Translations under genes and position numbers: made by a program
Assembly (NCBI RefSeq): GCF_038246755.1
Contig: NZ_CP134706.1
Span: 6,389,501-6,453,500 of the forward strand
From: Micromonospora sp. FIMYZ51
Lineage (GTDB): Bacteria; Actinomycetota; Actinomycetes; Mycobacteriales; Micromonosporaceae
Reading direction: 5' to 3'
Length of the DNA: 64,000 bases
Shown here: positions 35,324-44,680 of the stretch, piece by piece
Layout: each line of letters starts with the position of its first letter
Numbering within the stretch: position 1 is the first letter of the stretch
Notes under the pieces: model-generated
Told to the model about the DNA's origin: nothing
Databases searched by the model: none
The model's input: only the letters and a program-made list of their open reading frames with translations

Positions 35324-36331
35324 ATGGCGTTGCAGCTCAACGCGCGCCCGCCGGCCGCGCCGGCACCGCGTACCAGCCGCCCGGACCGCTCCGGCTGGCT
35401 GAGCCGGATCGACGCGAAGTACTCGCCCTACCTCTACATCGCCCCGTTCTTCCTGGTTTTTGCGATCTTCGGGGCCTGGCCGCTGGCGTACACCTTCTGG
35501 GTCTCGCTGCACGACTGGGACCTGCTCGGCACCGACCCCACCTTCATCGGCGCCGACAACTACACCCAGCTGCTCGCCGACAGCGACTTCTGGCATTCGG
35601 TGGTCAACACCCTCGGCATCTTCCTGATCAGTACGGTGCCGCAGCTGCTCCTGGCGCTCTGGCTGGCCAACCTGCTCAACCGGCACCTACGCTTCCGGAC
35701 CGGCTGGCGGATGGCGGTGCTGATCCCGAACGTCACCTCCACGGCGGCCGTGGCGATCGTCTTCGGAGTGCTGTTCGGTCGCGAGTTCGGCATGGTCAAC
35801 TGGCTGCTCGATCTGGTCGGCGTCGACGGGATCGAGTGGAAATCCAACCGCTTCGCCTCCTGGGTCGCCATCTCCGCAATGGTGGACTGGCGGTGGACCG
35901 GCTACAACGCGCTGATCTTCCTGGCCGCCATGCAGGCCATCCCCCGCGACATGTACGAGGCGGCGGCGATCGACGGCGCGAACCGGGCGCGGCAGTTCTG
36001 GTCCATCACCGTGCCACTGCTCAAGCCGACAATCATCTTCTGCGTCATCATCTCCACAATCGGCGGGCTCCAGCTGTTCACCGAGCCCCGGCTGTTCCAC
36101 TCCGGCACCAACGCGATCCGCGGCGGCCCGATGCGCGAGTCGCAGACCCTCACCATGTACATGTTCGAGAACGCCTTCGCGCCCTACTACAACTTCGGCT
36201 ACGGCTCGGCGGTGGCCTGGCTGCTCTTCGCCCTGATCGCCATCGTCGCGGCGATCAACGTACTGATCATCCGCCGGCTCGGTGCCGGTGCCCGGCCGCA
36301 GCTCGGCGGGCGGAAGGGAGACTCCCGATGA
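35324..36331 (+). CDS. Sugar ABC permease 1 (CebF-like)
   Basis: 335 residues with six predicted helices (first: YLYIAPFFLVFAIFGAWPLAY cut short at about 40-60) and the EAA loop EAAAIDGANRARQFW that contacts the ATPase. ATG 35324 was chosen with AAAGGAG upstream; the frame is open further but unlike a protein. Its TGA overlaps the ATG of the 49-codon repeat ORF. Confidence 0.9.
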   Translation: MALQLNARPPAAPAPRTSRPDRSGWLSRIDAKYSPYLYIAPFFLVFAIFGAWPLAYTFWVSLHDWDLLGTDPTFIGADNYTQLLADSDFWHSVVNTLGIFLISTVPQLLLALWLANLLNRHLRFRTGWRMAVLIPNVTSTAAVAIVFGVLFGREFGMVNWLLDLVGVDGIEWKSNRFASWVAISAMVDWRWTGYNALIFLAAMQAIPRDMYEAAAIDGANRARQFWSITVPLLKPTIIFCVIISTIGGLQLFTEPRLFHSGTNAIRGGPMRESQTLTMYMFENAFAPYYNFGYGSAVAWLLFALIAIVAAINVLIIRRLGAGARPQLGGRKGDSR

Positions 36332-36477
36332 GCGAGCGGAGCGAGCGAGTCATTCGGCTCAGCGCGGTGGTGCCTCGTCGCGGCGCCGAGCGAAGCGCGG
36401 TGGTGCCTCGTCGCGGCGCCGAGCGAAGCGCGGTGGTGCCTCGTCGCGGCGCCGAGCGAAGCGCGGTGGCGCGATGA
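36328..36477 (+). CDS. 49-residue ORF of 11-residue tandem repeats between the permeases
   Basis: ATG 36328 overlaps the stop of the first permease gene (ATGA), and its TGA (36475-36477) overlaps the ATG of the second (ATGA). The product starts [11 protein letters not shown] and then has three copies of [11 protein letters not shown] plus a partial fourth. In the orthologous loci I remember the two permease genes adjoin directly, so this looks like a repeat insertion that preserved a translational relay. Whether a peptide accumulates is unknown. Confidence 0.55.
   Translation: MSERSERVIRLSAVVPRRGAERSAVVPRRGAERSAVVPRRGAERSAVAR
36361..36469 (+). repeat. 33-bp tandem repeats (three copies plus partial)
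   Basis: Identical copies at 36361-36393, 36394-36426 and 36427-36459, then AGCGCGGTGG of a fourth (36460-36469). The unit length is a multiple of three, so changes in copy number keep the ORF and both ATGA overlaps. Internal GGCGCC and GCCGAGCG/CGAAGCGC segments would make a structured RNA. Confidence 0.95.
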
Positions 36478-37307
36478 GCCGGTTGTGGCGGGCCAGCCCG
36501 CTCACCTACTTCGCGCTGATCGCCGCCACCGTCCTGTCGATCTTCCCGATCTACTGGATGTTCGTGGTGGCCAGCCGATCCAGCGACGCGATGGGACAGC
36601 TGCCGCCGCCGGTGACCCCGGGTGGCAACCTGGGCGCCAACATCGCCCGGCTGTTCGCCAACACCGACGCGTACTTCCTGACCGGGCTGATCAACTCGGC
36701 GATCGTGGCGACCACTGTCACCATCTCGGTGGTCCTCTTCTCCAGCCTGGCCGGCTTCGCCTTCGCCAAGCTGCGGTTCCGGGGCAGCAACGCGCTGCTG
36801 ATGGTCATCATCGCGACCATGATGGTGCCCACCCAACTCGGCGTCATCCCGTTGTACATGCTGATGACGAAGTTCAACCTGAACGACCGGCTGCCGGCGG
36901 TGATCCTGCCCGCGCTGGTCACCGGATTCGGGGTGTTCATGATGCGGCAGTACGCCGGCCAGGCGGTCAGCACCGAACTGATCGAGGCGGCCCGGGTGGA
37001 CGGCTGCGGCACCGCCCGGATCTACTGGAACGTGGTGGTTCCCGCGCTACGTCCCGCCGCTGCCGTGCTGGGCCTACTCACCTTCATGACCACGTGGAAC
37101 GATTTCCTCTGGCCGTACGCGGTACTCAACGATCCGGAGAACCCCACCGTGCAACTGTCCTTGCGGGCCCTGTCCGATGGTTACTACCAAGACATGTCCC
37201 AGGTGTTCACCGGTACGGCCATCGCCACGCTGCCACTGCTGCTGGTGTTCGTCGTGTTCGGCCGCCAGATCATCGGCGGCATCATGGAAGGTGCGGTCAA
37301 GGCGTGA
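36474..37307 (+). CDS. Sugar ABC permease 2 (CebG-like)
   Basis: 277 residues, six helices. [20 protein letters not shown] at the N-terminus, the MalG-type segment [29 protein letters not shown], and the EAA loop [19 protein letters not shown] 36474 overlaps the repeat ORF. The in-frame open region upstream (to 36282) is only the repeats read in another frame. It overlaps the beta-glucosidase start by GTGA. Confidence 0.9.
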   Translation: MSRLWRASPLTYFALIAATVLSIFPIYWMFVVASRSSDAMGQLPPPVTPGGNLGANIARLFANTDAYFLTGLINSAIVATTVTISVVLFSSLAGFAFAKLRFRGSNALLMVIIATMMVPTQLGVIPLYMLMTKFNLNDRLPAVILPALVTGFGVFMMRQYAGQAVSTELIEAARVDGCGTARIYWNVVVPALRPAAAVLGLLTFMTTWNDFLWPYAVLNDPENPTVQLSLRALSDGYYQDMSQVFTGTAIATLPLLLVFVVFGRQIIGGIMEGAVKA

Positions 37308-38671
37308 CTGAGCTCCGATTTCCCGAAAACTTCCTCTGGGGTGCGGCCACTGCGGCGTACCAGATCGAAGGCGCGGCCCGCGACGACGGGCGCGGCGAAT
37401 CGATCTGGGACACCTTCAGCCGGACGCCCGGCAAGGTCCACGCCGGGCACACCGGTGACGTCGCCTGCGACCACTACCACCGGTACGCCGACGACGTGGC
37501 GATGATGGCGGAACTGGGGTTGCAGGCGTACCGCTTCTCGGTGTCCTGGCCCCGGATCCAGCCGGACGGTAGCGGCCCGGTCAACCCGCGCGGCCTGGAC
37601 TTCTACGACCGGCTGACCGACGCGCTGCTGGGCCGGGGCATCGATCCGATCGTCACGCTCTACCACTGGGACCTGCCGCAGACGCTCCAGGACCGGGGCG
37701 GCTGGACCGCTCGGGACACCGCCGAGCACTTCGCCACCTACGCCGCGGCGGTGTACGCCCGACTCGGCGACCGGATCGGCACCTGGACGACGCTCAACGA
37801 GCCGTGGTGCTCGGCGTACCTCGGCTACGGCAACGGGGTGCACGCGCCCGGGGTACAGGATCCGGGTGCCGCCTTCGCCGCCGTACACCATCTGCTGCTC
37901 GGGCACGGCCTGGCCACCCAGGCGCTGCGTGCCGGCGGTGCCGGCCGGGTCGGCATCACGCTCAACCCGGCCGACGTGTGCCCCGCCGACCCGCACAGTG
38001 CGGCCGACGCCGCCGCCGTACGCCTGGTCGACGGCCTGCACAACCGGATCTTCCTCGATCCGCTGCTGGTCGGCGGCTACCCCGACGACGTCCTCGAACA
38101 CGTCGCCCGGCTCGTCGACCCGGTCTTCGTGCAGGACGGCGACGAGAAGATCATTGCGGCGCCGATCGACCTGCTGGGCATCAACTACTACGCGCCGACC
38201 TATGTGGCCGGACGGCCGGACGGTGCGGGCGGTGGCGCGTACCCGGGCACCGAGGGGGCGGTGGAGTTCCTGCCGCCGGTCGGTCCGCTCACCGACATGG
38301 GCTGGATGATCGAGCCGGCCGGGCTGACCCGGCTGCTGGAGCGGATCGCCACCGACTATCCGGCGGTGCCGCTGCTGATCACCGAGAACGGCGCCGCCTT
38401 CCCGGACAAGACCGCCGACCCGAGCAGCCCGTTGCAGGACGCCGACCGGATCGCCTACCTCGACGGTCACCTGCGCGCGGCGCACCAGGCCATCGCCCGG
38501 GGCGTCGACCTGCGCGGCTATCTCGTATGGTCATTGCTTGACAACTTCGAGTGGGCCGAGGGGTACCGAAAGCGATTCGGCATCGTGCACGTCGACTACC
38601 TCACCCAGCGGCGTACACCGAAGTCCAGCGCCCGGTGGTACCAGGAGGTGATCTCCCGGAACGGGCTGTGA
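37304..38671 (+). CDS. GH1 beta-glucosidase (BglC-like)
   Basis: 455 residues, complete GH1 (beta/alpha)8 barrel: [16 protein letters not shown] at the N-terminus, acid/base Glu166 in TLNEP, nucleophile Glu361 in LITENG, and aglycone/glycone Trp block [12 protein letters not shown]. No signal peptide, so it acts in the cytosol on the imported disaccharide. In Streptomyces, BglC hydrolyses cellobiose taken up by CebEFG. GTG 37304 overlaps the permease stop. Confidence 0.94.
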   Translation: MTELRFPENFLWGAATAAYQIEGAARDDGRGESIWDTFSRTPGKVHAGHTGDVACDHYHRYADDVAMMAELGLQAYRFSVSWPRIQPDGSGPVNPRGLDFYDRLTDALLGRGIDPIVTLYHWDLPQTLQDRGGWTARDTAEHFATYAAAVYARLGDRIGTWTTLNEPWCSAYLGYGNGVHAPGVQDPGAAFAAVHHLLLGHGLATQALRAGGAGRVGITLNPADVCPADPHSAADAAAVRLVDGLHNRIFLDPLLVGGYPDDVLEHVARLVDPVFVQDGDEKIIAAPIDLLGINYYAPTYVAGRPDGAGGGAYPGTEGAVEFLPPVGPLTDMGWMIEPAGLTRLLERIATDYPAVPLLITENGAAFPDKTADPSSPLQDADRIAYLDGHLRAAHQAIARGVDLRGYLVWSLLDNFEWAEGYRKRFGIVHVDYLTQRRTPKSSARWYQEVISRNGL

Positions 38672-38690
38672 CGAGGTGGTGGTTACTCCT

Positions 38691-39698
38691 ATGACGGGGG
38701 CGCAGCGGCCCACTCTGGAAGCGGTGGCACGACGGGCCGGGGTGTCCCGGGCCACCGTCTCCCGGGTGGTCAACGGCTCGACCACGGTCGCCGAGCCGAT
38801 CCAGGAGGCGGTCCGCCAGGCGGTGGCCGAGTTGGGGTACGTGCCGAACCTGGCCGCGCGCACCCTGGTCACCCAGCGGACCGACTCGATCGCCCTGGTC
38901 ATGCCCGAGGAGGCCACCCGGGTCTTCTCCGACGACCAGGTCTTCCCGGGAATCATCCGGGGCGCCGCGCAGGAGTTGGAGGCCGCCGACAAGCAGTTGG
39001 TACTGATGCTTGCCGGTTCGCCGGCCGGGCACGAACGGGTCGAGCGGTACACCACCGGCCGGCACGTCGACGGGGTGCTCTTCGCCTCGCTGCACGGTGC
39101 CGACCCGCTGCCCGCCAAGCTGGCCGCGCTGGGCATCCCGGTGGTGTGCAGTGGCCGCCCACTCGACGGCGCGAACGTGCCGTACATCGACGTCGACCAG
39201 GTCGGCGGGGTCACCCGGGCGGTCCGGTACCTGATCGACACCGGCCGGCGACGGATCGCCACCATCGCCGGCCCGCAGGACATGGTCGCCGGGATCGAAC
39301 GGCTGGCCGGTTACCGGGACACGGTGGTCGCCGCCGGGCTACCGGAGATGGTGGCGGTCGGCGACTTCACCCGGGAGTCCGGGGCGGCGGCGATGCGCGA
39401 GCTGCTCACCGCCCACCCCGACCTGGACGCCGTCTTCGCCGCCTCGGACCTGATGGCGCACGCCGCCATGCGTACGCTGCGCGAGACGGGACGGCGGATC
39501 CCGGACGACGTGGCGGTGGTCGGTTTCGACGACATCGAGACCGCCGCGTACACGGATCCACCGCTGACCACCGTCCGGCAGCCGATAGTGGAACTCGGCC
39601 GGCAGGGCACCCGGCTCCTGCTCCGCCTCGCCGCTGGCGAGCAGGTCGAGCCCGCCCTCATCCTCCCCACCGAACTGGTCATCCGCGAATCCGCGTGA
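38691..39698 (+). CDS. LacI-family repressor (CebR-like)
   Basis: 335 residues from ATG 38691 (GTGs at 38676/38679 also in frame). HTH TLEAVARRAGVSRATVSRVV with hinge NLAARTLVTQR, then a periplasmic-binding-like effector domain ending in FDDIETAAYTDPPLTTVRQP. It lies 19 bp after the glucosidase gene. Probable repressor of this operon through the palindromes at 33797 and 33843, relieved by cellobiose or a related sugar. Its 3' end forms part of a 53-bp hairpin. Confidence 0.9.
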   Translation: MTGAQRPTLEAVARRAGVSRATVSRVVNGSTTVAEPIQEAVRQAVAELGYVPNLAARTLVTQRTDSIALVMPEEATRVFSDDQVFPGIIRGAAQELEAADKQLVLMLAGSPAGHERVERYTTGRHVDGVLFASLHGADPLPAKLAALGIPVVCSGRPLDGANVPYIDVDQVGGVTRAVRYLIDTGRRRIATIAGPQDMVAGIERLAGYRDTVVAAGLPEMVAVGDFTRESGAAAMRELLTAHPDLDAVFAASDLMAHAAMRTLRETGRRIPDDVAVVGFDDIETAAYTDPPLTTVRQPIVELGRQGTRLLLRLAAGEQVEPALILPTELVIRESA

Positions 39699-39734
39699 GC
39701 CGCGCCTCCGGCGCGGCTCACGCGGATTCGCGGA
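39682..39734. terminator. 53-bp perfect hairpin over the LacI gene stop
   Basis: 25-bp arms at 39682-39706 and 39710-39734, fully complementary, with a 3-nt TCC loop; the left arm includes the last codons and TGA of the repressor gene. No T-tract. Very stable; probably ends the operon transcript. Immediately after come three GGAGGTAA units (39732-39755) and repeat copy C. Confidence 0.85.
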
Positions 39735-39752
39735 GGTAAGGAGGTAAGGAGG

Positions 39753-39808
39753 TAAGGAAGGGCCCCTTGTTAACGCCTCGGGTAGAGCAAGGGCCCCTTA
39801 TTAACAAG
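39753..39808 (-). repeat. Dispersed GGGCCC element, copy C
   Basis: TAAGGAAGGGCCCCTTGTTA start, then the second half with GCAAGGGCCCCTTATTAAC. Same orientation relative to the upstream gene as copy A, but here separated from the true stop by the 53-bp hairpin and the GGAGGTAA triplet repeat. Confidence 0.85.
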
Positions 39809-39845
39809 TCGCCGCGGGTGCGCCAGGGCAGCTAACCTGCCGCCC

Positions 39846-40256
39846 ATGCCCCATCCGGTACGACTGCCGCACGTTCCCGCGCTCTCCGACGTCGCCGAGT
39901 ACGCCTACCTGGCCACCGTCGATCCACCTGCCCGCCTGATCTTCACCGCCGGTGCCTGCCCGCTGGACCCCGACGGACGGACCGTCGCCCCGGGCGATCA
40001 CGCCGCCCAGGCCCGGCAGGTGATGGCCAACCTGGAGACCGCCCTCGCCGCCGCCGGTGCGCGGCTCGTCGACGTGGTCAAGACCACCGTCTACGTGGCC
40101 TCGTCACGGCAGCAGGACCTGGTCACAGCCTGGGAGGTGGTCCGGGACGCGTTCGGCGACCACGACCCGCCCAGCACCCTGCTCGGCGTGGCCGTGCTCG
40201 GGTACACCGACCAACTCGTCGAGGTCGAGGCGGTCGCCGCCGTACCGGCCACCTGA
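39846..40256 (+). CDS. RidA/YjgF-family protein
   Basis: 136 residues. RidA fold markers are TAGACPLDPDGRTV, QARQVMANLETALAAAGA and VKTTVYVA; the C-terminal LVEVEAVAAVP is the usual final strand. The Arg that binds the imine substrate in RidA (normally near CPKPCxE...VEI, R105 in E. coli) is not obvious, so this may be a non-RidA subgroup member. It may act as an imine deaminase or a translation-associated protein. Confidence 0.85.
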   Translation: MPHPVRLPHVPALSDVAEYAYLATVDPPARLIFTAGACPLDPDGRTVAPGDHAAQARQVMANLETALAAAGARLVDVVKTTVYVASSRQQDLVTAWEVVRDAFGDHDPPSTLLGVAVLGYTDQLVEVEAVAAVPAT

Positions 40257-40274
40257 TCGACCGACCGCGTCGGG

Positions 40275-40790
40275 TCAGCCGGTCGCGTACACCCGCTCGG
40301 CGGTGGCGTGGGTGTCGGCGCCGAACAGCACCAGCCGGGCCTCGGTCAGCTGCGCCGGGGTCGCCGCGCGCAGCACCGACAGGGCCTGGCGGACCGCGTC
40401 CGCCACCGGCCAGCCGTAGATTCCGGCGGAGATCAGCGGGAAGGCGATGCTTGTCGCGCCGAGTTCGTCGGCGACCGCGAGGCTGTTGGCGTAGCAGTCG
40501 CGCAGCAGCGCCGAACGGTCCTCGGTGGCGGACCAGACCGGTCCGACGGTGTGCACCACCCAGCGGGCGGGCAGGTTTCCGGCGGTGGTCGCCACCGCCT
40601 GGCCGGTCGGCAGGCCCCGGCCGTACCGGGAGGCGCGCAACGCCTGACACTCCGCGAGGATCGCCGGTCCGCCCCGCCGGTGGATCGCGCCGTCCACGCC
40701 CCCGCCGCCGAGCAGCGACGAGTTCGCGGCGTTGACCACCACGTCCACCCGTTCGGCCGTGATGTCTCCGTCGACCAGGATGATCTCCAT
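40275..40790 (-). CDS. Macro-domain protein (O-acetyl-ADP-ribose deacetylase type)
   Basis: 171 residues, a single macro domain of the MacroD type: DITAERVDVVVNAANSSLLG, GGGVDGAIHRRGG (catalytic Asp) and the phosphate loop SAGIYGWPVADA. Removes ADP-ribose from acyl groups. It converges on the RidA gene (18 bp) and lies directly downstream of the EI24 membrane protein. Confidence 0.92.
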   Translation of the reverse strand: MEIILVDGDITAERVDVVVNAANSSLLGGGGVDGAIHRRGGPAILAECQALRASRYGRGLPTGQAVATTAGNLPARWVVHTVGPVWSATEDRSALLRDCYANSLAVADELGATSIAFPLISAGIYGWPVADAVRQALSVLRAATPAQLTEARLVLFGADTHATAERVYATG

Positions 40791-40791
40791 G

Positions 40792-41583
40792 TCACTGCTC
40801 CGTGATCGGTTGGCCGAGCGAGCGGCGGGCCAGCAGGGTGGCGCCGGCCACCGCGGCCGGCATGAGCAGTACGGCCCCGAGCGGGATCAGGAAGCAGACG
40901 AAGACCGCCATCCCGAAGCCGAGCGCGGTCGGGCGATCGGCCTTCAGTGCCGCGCGGCGGTCCGGCAGCCGCTTGCCCCGCCGGTAGAAGGGCGAGCCCA
41001 CCAACTCCACGGCGAGCAGCCACCCGCCCACCGCTGCGCCGATCACCGGCACCACGGTCTGCCCGAGCAGCGGGATGAAGCCGGCGGCGAAGAGGGGGAT
41101 GCCGACAAGCGCCGCCAGGCCCATCAGGCGCAGCGAGTCGACGATGCTGCGCCGCAGCGACGGCCAGAACGGCACCTCGACCGAGTCGGCCGCGCCGCCG
41201 TACCGCTCCTCCACCCGTTCGGAGATCTTCTCGTAGAACGGATCGCCGATGACCAGGGTGACGGCGGTGAAGCTGAGCACCGCGAGCAGGCCACCGAGGC
41301 CGAGCAGGGCCAGCGCGGCGATCACCCGGGCCGCGCTCCGGGCCCCCGCCGCCCAGTCGTCGGCGAACGGGGTCACCGCGGCGGCCAGGTCACCGACGAA
41401 GAACACCAGGGTGACGTACGCGGCAACGAAGAGCGTGCCGGAGATCAGTGCCGGCACCACGCCCAGCAGCATCAGGCCGGGATTGCGTACGTACAGTCCG
41501 ATGCCGCGCAGCAGCAGCGCGGCGCCGCCGGCGAATCGGCGAGCGGTGCCCACGGCGGTGCCGGGGATGGCGGATGGGTTCAC
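40792..41583 (-). CDS. EI24/CysZ-family membrane protein
   Basis: 263 residues from GTG 41583 (an in-frame start at 41616 is possible). Helical hairpins typical of EI24 are present: NPGLMLLGVVPALISGTLFV, AALALLGLGGLLAVLSFTAV, DPFYEKISERVEERYGG, and a late ALGFGMAVFVCFLIPLGAVL. E. coli CysZ is a sulfate permease; actinobacterial EI24 proteins are uncharacterised. Its stop is 1 bp from the macro-domain start, so both are co-transcribed. Confidence 0.85.
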   Translation of the reverse strand: MNPSAIPGTAVGTARRFAGGAALLLRGIGLYVRNPGLMLLGVVPALISGTLFVAAYVTLVFFVGDLAAAVTPFADDWAAGARSAARVIAALALLGLGGLLAVLSFTAVTLVIGDPFYEKISERVEERYGGAADSVEVPFWPSLRRSIVDSLRLMGLAALVGIPLFAAGFIPLLGQTVVPVIGAAVGGWLLAVELVGSPFYRRGKRLPDRRAALKADRPTALGFGMAVFVCFLIPLGAVLLMPAAVAGATLLARRSLGQPITEQ

Positions 41584-41742
41584 GCCGAGAAGCCTAAGGC
41601 CTGACCGCCGCATCAACCGGTTGACGGATCGGTGGGGTCAACCGCAGCCAACCATGATCACCTACAGCCGGTCGATTCGCCGCCGACCGCTGCTCACCAC
41701 CCTTGAGTGGTACGCGGGACACAACGGCGAAAGGTGGCGGCC

Positions 41743-42651
41743 ATGCCGGTCATCGAGGTGACCAACCTGCACAAGCGGTACGGCGAGACCGTGGCCGTGG
41801 ACGACGTGTCGTTCGACGTCGCGGCTGGCGAGATCTTCGGCGTCCTCGGGCCCAACGGGGCCGGCAAGACCACCACTGTGGAGTGTGTCGCCGGGCTGCG
41901 CGTCCCAGACGGGGGCGAGGTGTCGGTCCTCGGACTCGACCCTCGCCGGGACGCCACCCGGCTGCGTCAACAGGTCGGGGTGCAGCTCCAGGAGAGCCAA
42001 CTGCCCGACCGGTTACGGGTCGCCGAGGCCCTCGATCTCTACGCCTCGTTCTACCGCGACCCGGCCGACCCCGGCGAGCTGATCGAGGAGTTGGGGCTCG
42101 GCGCGAAGCGGCACACCCCGTACGACAAACTCTCCGGCGGTCAGAAGCAGCGGTTGTCGATCGCGCTGGCGCTGGTCGGCAACCCGAAGATCGCCATCTT
42201 GGACGAGTTGACCACCGGGCTGGATCCGCAGGCCCGCCGGGACACCTGGGATCTGATCGAGCGGATCCGCGAGCGTGGGGTGACGATCCTGCTGGTCACC
42301 CACTTCATGGAGGAGGCCGAGCGACTCTGCGACCGCCTCGCCGTGATCGACAAGGGACGGGTGGTGGCCCTGGACAGCCCGGCCGGACTGGTCTCGGCCG
42401 TGGCACCGGAGCAGCGGATCCGGTTCCGGCCGTCCGCCCCACTTGACGACCGGCTGCTGACCGAACTGCCGCAGGTCACCGCCGTGACCCGCAGTGGCAG
42501 CCAGGTCGTGGTGACCGGCACCGGCGACGTGCTGCACGCGGTCACCTCGGTGCTCGCCCGCAACCAGATCATCGCCGCCGACCTGCGCTTGGAGCAGGGC
42601 ACGCTCGACGACGCGTTCGTCGAGCTGACCGGTCACCGGCTCACCGACTGA
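41743..42651 (+). CDS. ABC-2 exporter ATP-binding protein (DrrA-like)
   Basis: 302 residues: Walker A GPNGAGKTTT, Q-loop VGVQLQESQLPDRL, signature LSGGQKQRLSIALAL, Walker B IAILDELTTGLDP (E of the DE pair kept), H-loop VTHFMEEAE and a C-terminal regulatory domain of the CcmA/DrrA sort. Followed after 11 bp by its permease, then by a two-component pair, a layout typical of self-regulated drug or lipid exporters. Confidence 0.9.
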   Translation: MPVIEVTNLHKRYGETVAVDDVSFDVAAGEIFGVLGPNGAGKTTTVECVAGLRVPDGGEVSVLGLDPRRDATRLRQQVGVQLQESQLPDRLRVAEALDLYASFYRDPADPGELIEELGLGAKRHTPYDKLSGGQKQRLSIALALVGNPKIAILDELTTGLDPQARRDTWDLIERIRERGVTILLVTHFMEEAERLCDRLAVIDKGRVVALDSPAGLVSAVAPEQRIRFRPSAPLDDRLLTELPQVTAVTRSGSQVVVTGTGDVLHAVTSVLARNQIIAADLRLEQGTLDDAFVELTGHRLTD

Positions 42652-42662
42652 AAAGGGAAACG

Positions 42663-43397
42663 ATGCATGCCTTCGGCCAGGTCCTCAAAACTGAGGCCAA
42701 GCTCTACCTGCGGGACACCCAGACCATGGTGCTCACCGTCGCGCTGCCCACCCTGATCCTGGTGGTGCTCGGGTTGATTCCCACGCTCCGCGAACCCAAC
42801 CCGGATCTCGGCGGACAGTCCTTCGTCACCTACTTCACCCCGTCGCTGCTTGTCGTCACGTTGGCGATGGTCGGGGTCAACGTGCTGCCCACCGTGTTGG
42901 CGACGTACCGGGAACGCGGCATCCTGCGCCGGCTGGCCACCACCCCGGCCAGCCCGTTGGCACTGTTGGCCGCTCAACTCGTGCTGGCGCTGGCCGGCAT
43001 CCTGGCCAGCGCGGTGCTGCTGGCTGTGGTGGCCCGGTTGGCGTTCGGCACCCCGCTGCCGCAGCATCCGCTCGGGTTCGTGGCCGCCCTGATTCTCGGT
43101 ACGGTGGCGCTGCTCGCGCTGGGACTGCTGGTGGCAGCGGTCGCGCCGACCGCAAAGGCCGCCCAGTCGCTGGCCATCCCGGTGTTCATGGTGATCATGT
43201 TCTTCGGCGGGGTGTACCTGCCGAGGTTCCTGCTGCCCGACTTTCTGGCCGAGATCGGCGCGTACACGCCGCCCGGCGTACAGGCGCTGCTTGACGCCTG
43301 GACCGGCACCGCTCCGGACCCGCTGCACCTGGTGATAATGGCAGTGGTCGCGGTGGCCGCCGGTGCCGCCGCGGCGAAACTGTTCCGCTGGCAGTGA
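42663..43397 (+). CDS. ABC-2 type permease
   Basis: 244 residues with six hydrophobic segments. The ABC-2 pattern ATYRERGILRRLATTP after helix 2 and VFMVIMFFGGVYLPRFLLPD near helix 5 is diagnostic. AAAAGGGAAACG precedes the ATG at 42663. Overlaps the histidine-kinase gene by GTGA. Confidence 0.88.
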   Translation: MHAFGQVLKTEAKLYLRDTQTMVLTVALPTLILVVLGLIPTLREPNPDLGGQSFVTYFTPSLLVVTLAMVGVNVLPTVLATYRERGILRRLATTPASPLALLAAQLVLALAGILASAVLLAVVARLAFGTPLPQHPLGFVAALILGTVALLALGLLVAAVAPTAKAAQSLAIPVFMVIMFFGGVYLPRFLLPDFLAEIGAYTPPGVQALLDAWTGTAPDPLHLVIMAVVAVAAGAAAAKLFRWQ

Positions 43398-44680
43398 GCG
43401 GGGAGCCGATGACCAGCAGCGGCGCATGCGACCACCGGCTGGCCACCTGGAAGGCGCGGGAGGCGGCCCTCTACCGGTTGCTGCCCTACGGCGGACTCGC
43501 CGTGGGCACGCTGCTGGCCGTCGTCACACCGGCACCCCGCGGCCTGCCGCTGCCACTCACCCTGGCCGTCGTCGCGGCAGCCGGCTGTTGGGTCGCCTGG
43601 TTCATCACCCTGCATCCGGGGTGGCACACCCACCGCGCCCGGATGGCGGTCTATTACGCGGGATTACTCACGTTGGGCGCGGTGCTGGTGATCGCCAGCC
43701 CGTGGTACGGCTACTTCGCCTGGATCGGCTACGTGCACGCCTTCCCGGTGCTGTCCTGGCGGTGGCGGATCTCCGGAGTGGCCATCACCGCCGTGCTGCT
43801 CGCCACCGCACAGGGCGGCGGCCTGTCCGCCGCCCTGTCGAACGTGCACCTCTGGCTGGTTCTGGTGCTGTTCAACGTGCTCATCGCCGGCGCAGTCGTC
43901 TGGTTCAACATCGTCGCCGAGCGGGAGGACACCAAGCGCAAGCAGCTGGTGGCGGAACTCGCCGCCGCCAACCGGCAGCTGACCGAGACGGCACGGGAGA
44001 ACGAGGGGCTGCACGCCCAACTCATCAACCAGGCCCGGGAGGCGGGTGTGCTGGACGAGCGGCAGCGGATGGCCCGGGAAATCCACGACACCCTGGCGCA
44101 GGGGCTCACCGGCATCATCACCCAACTGGAGGCGGCCGAGCAGACCCGGGACCGCTCCGCCGACTGGCGCCGGCACGTGGACAACGCGCTGGCCCTGGCC
44201 CGGGAGAGCCTCACCGAGGCCCGTCGTTCGGTACGCGCCATCCGCCCGGAACCGCTGGAGACCGCCCGACTGCCCGACGCGCTCACCGAGCTGGGCGGTC
44301 GATGGTCGTCCCTGCACGGGGTACCGGCCAAGATCAGCACCACCGGTACGCCCCGGCCACTGCACCCGGAGATCGAGGTGACCCTGCTCCGGGCCGCCCA
44401 GGAGGCGCTGACCAACGTGGCCCGGCACGCGACGGCGTCCCGGGTCGGGCTGACCCTGTCGTACATGCCGGACGTGGTCACGCTTGACGTCCGCGACGAC
44501 GGGTCCGGCTTCGACGCCGCCGCCGGGTCGGTGCCGCCGCAGCCGGACGGCGGGTACGGGCTGACCGCCATGCGGCAGCGGGTGACCCGGGTCGGCGGTC
44601 GACTGGAGGTCGAGTCCGAGCCCGGTGCCGGCACGGCGATCTCGGCTTCCGTACCGGCGCTGCCCGGAGGTGCCGGTTGA
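43394..44680 (+). CDS. NarL-type sensor histidine kinase
   Basis: 428 residues. Four to five TM helices in the first about 170 residues with no extracellular domain, then a coiled linker and HisKA_3 dimerisation helix RMAREIHDTLAQGLTGII (phosphoacceptor His), and the HATPase domain (LLRAAQEALTNVARHA, DDGSGF, GGYGLTAMRQRV). Intramembrane-sensing layouts like this (DesK-like) often detect membrane-active compounds and control an adjacent ABC exporter. ATG 43409 is an alternative start. Confidence 0.9.
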   Translation: MSGEPMTSSGACDHRLATWKAREAALYRLLPYGGLAVGTLLAVVTPAPRGLPLPLTLAVVAAAGCWVAWFITLHPGWHTHRARMAVYYAGLLTLGAVLVIASPWYGYFAWIGYVHAFPVLSWRWRISGVAITAVLLATAQGGGLSAALSNVHLWLVLVLFNVLIAGAVVWFNIVAEREDTKRKQLVAELAAANRQLTETARENEGLHAQLINQAREAGVLDERQRMAREIHDTLAQGLTGIITQLEAAEQTRDRSADWRRHVDNALALARESLTEARRSVRAIRPEPLETARLPDALTELGGRWSSLHGVPAKISTTGTPRPLHPEIEVTLLRAAQEALTNVARHATASRVGLTLSYMPDVVTLDVRDDGSGFDAAAGSVPPQPDGGYGLTAMRQRVTRVGGRLEVESEPGAGTAISASVPALPGGAG

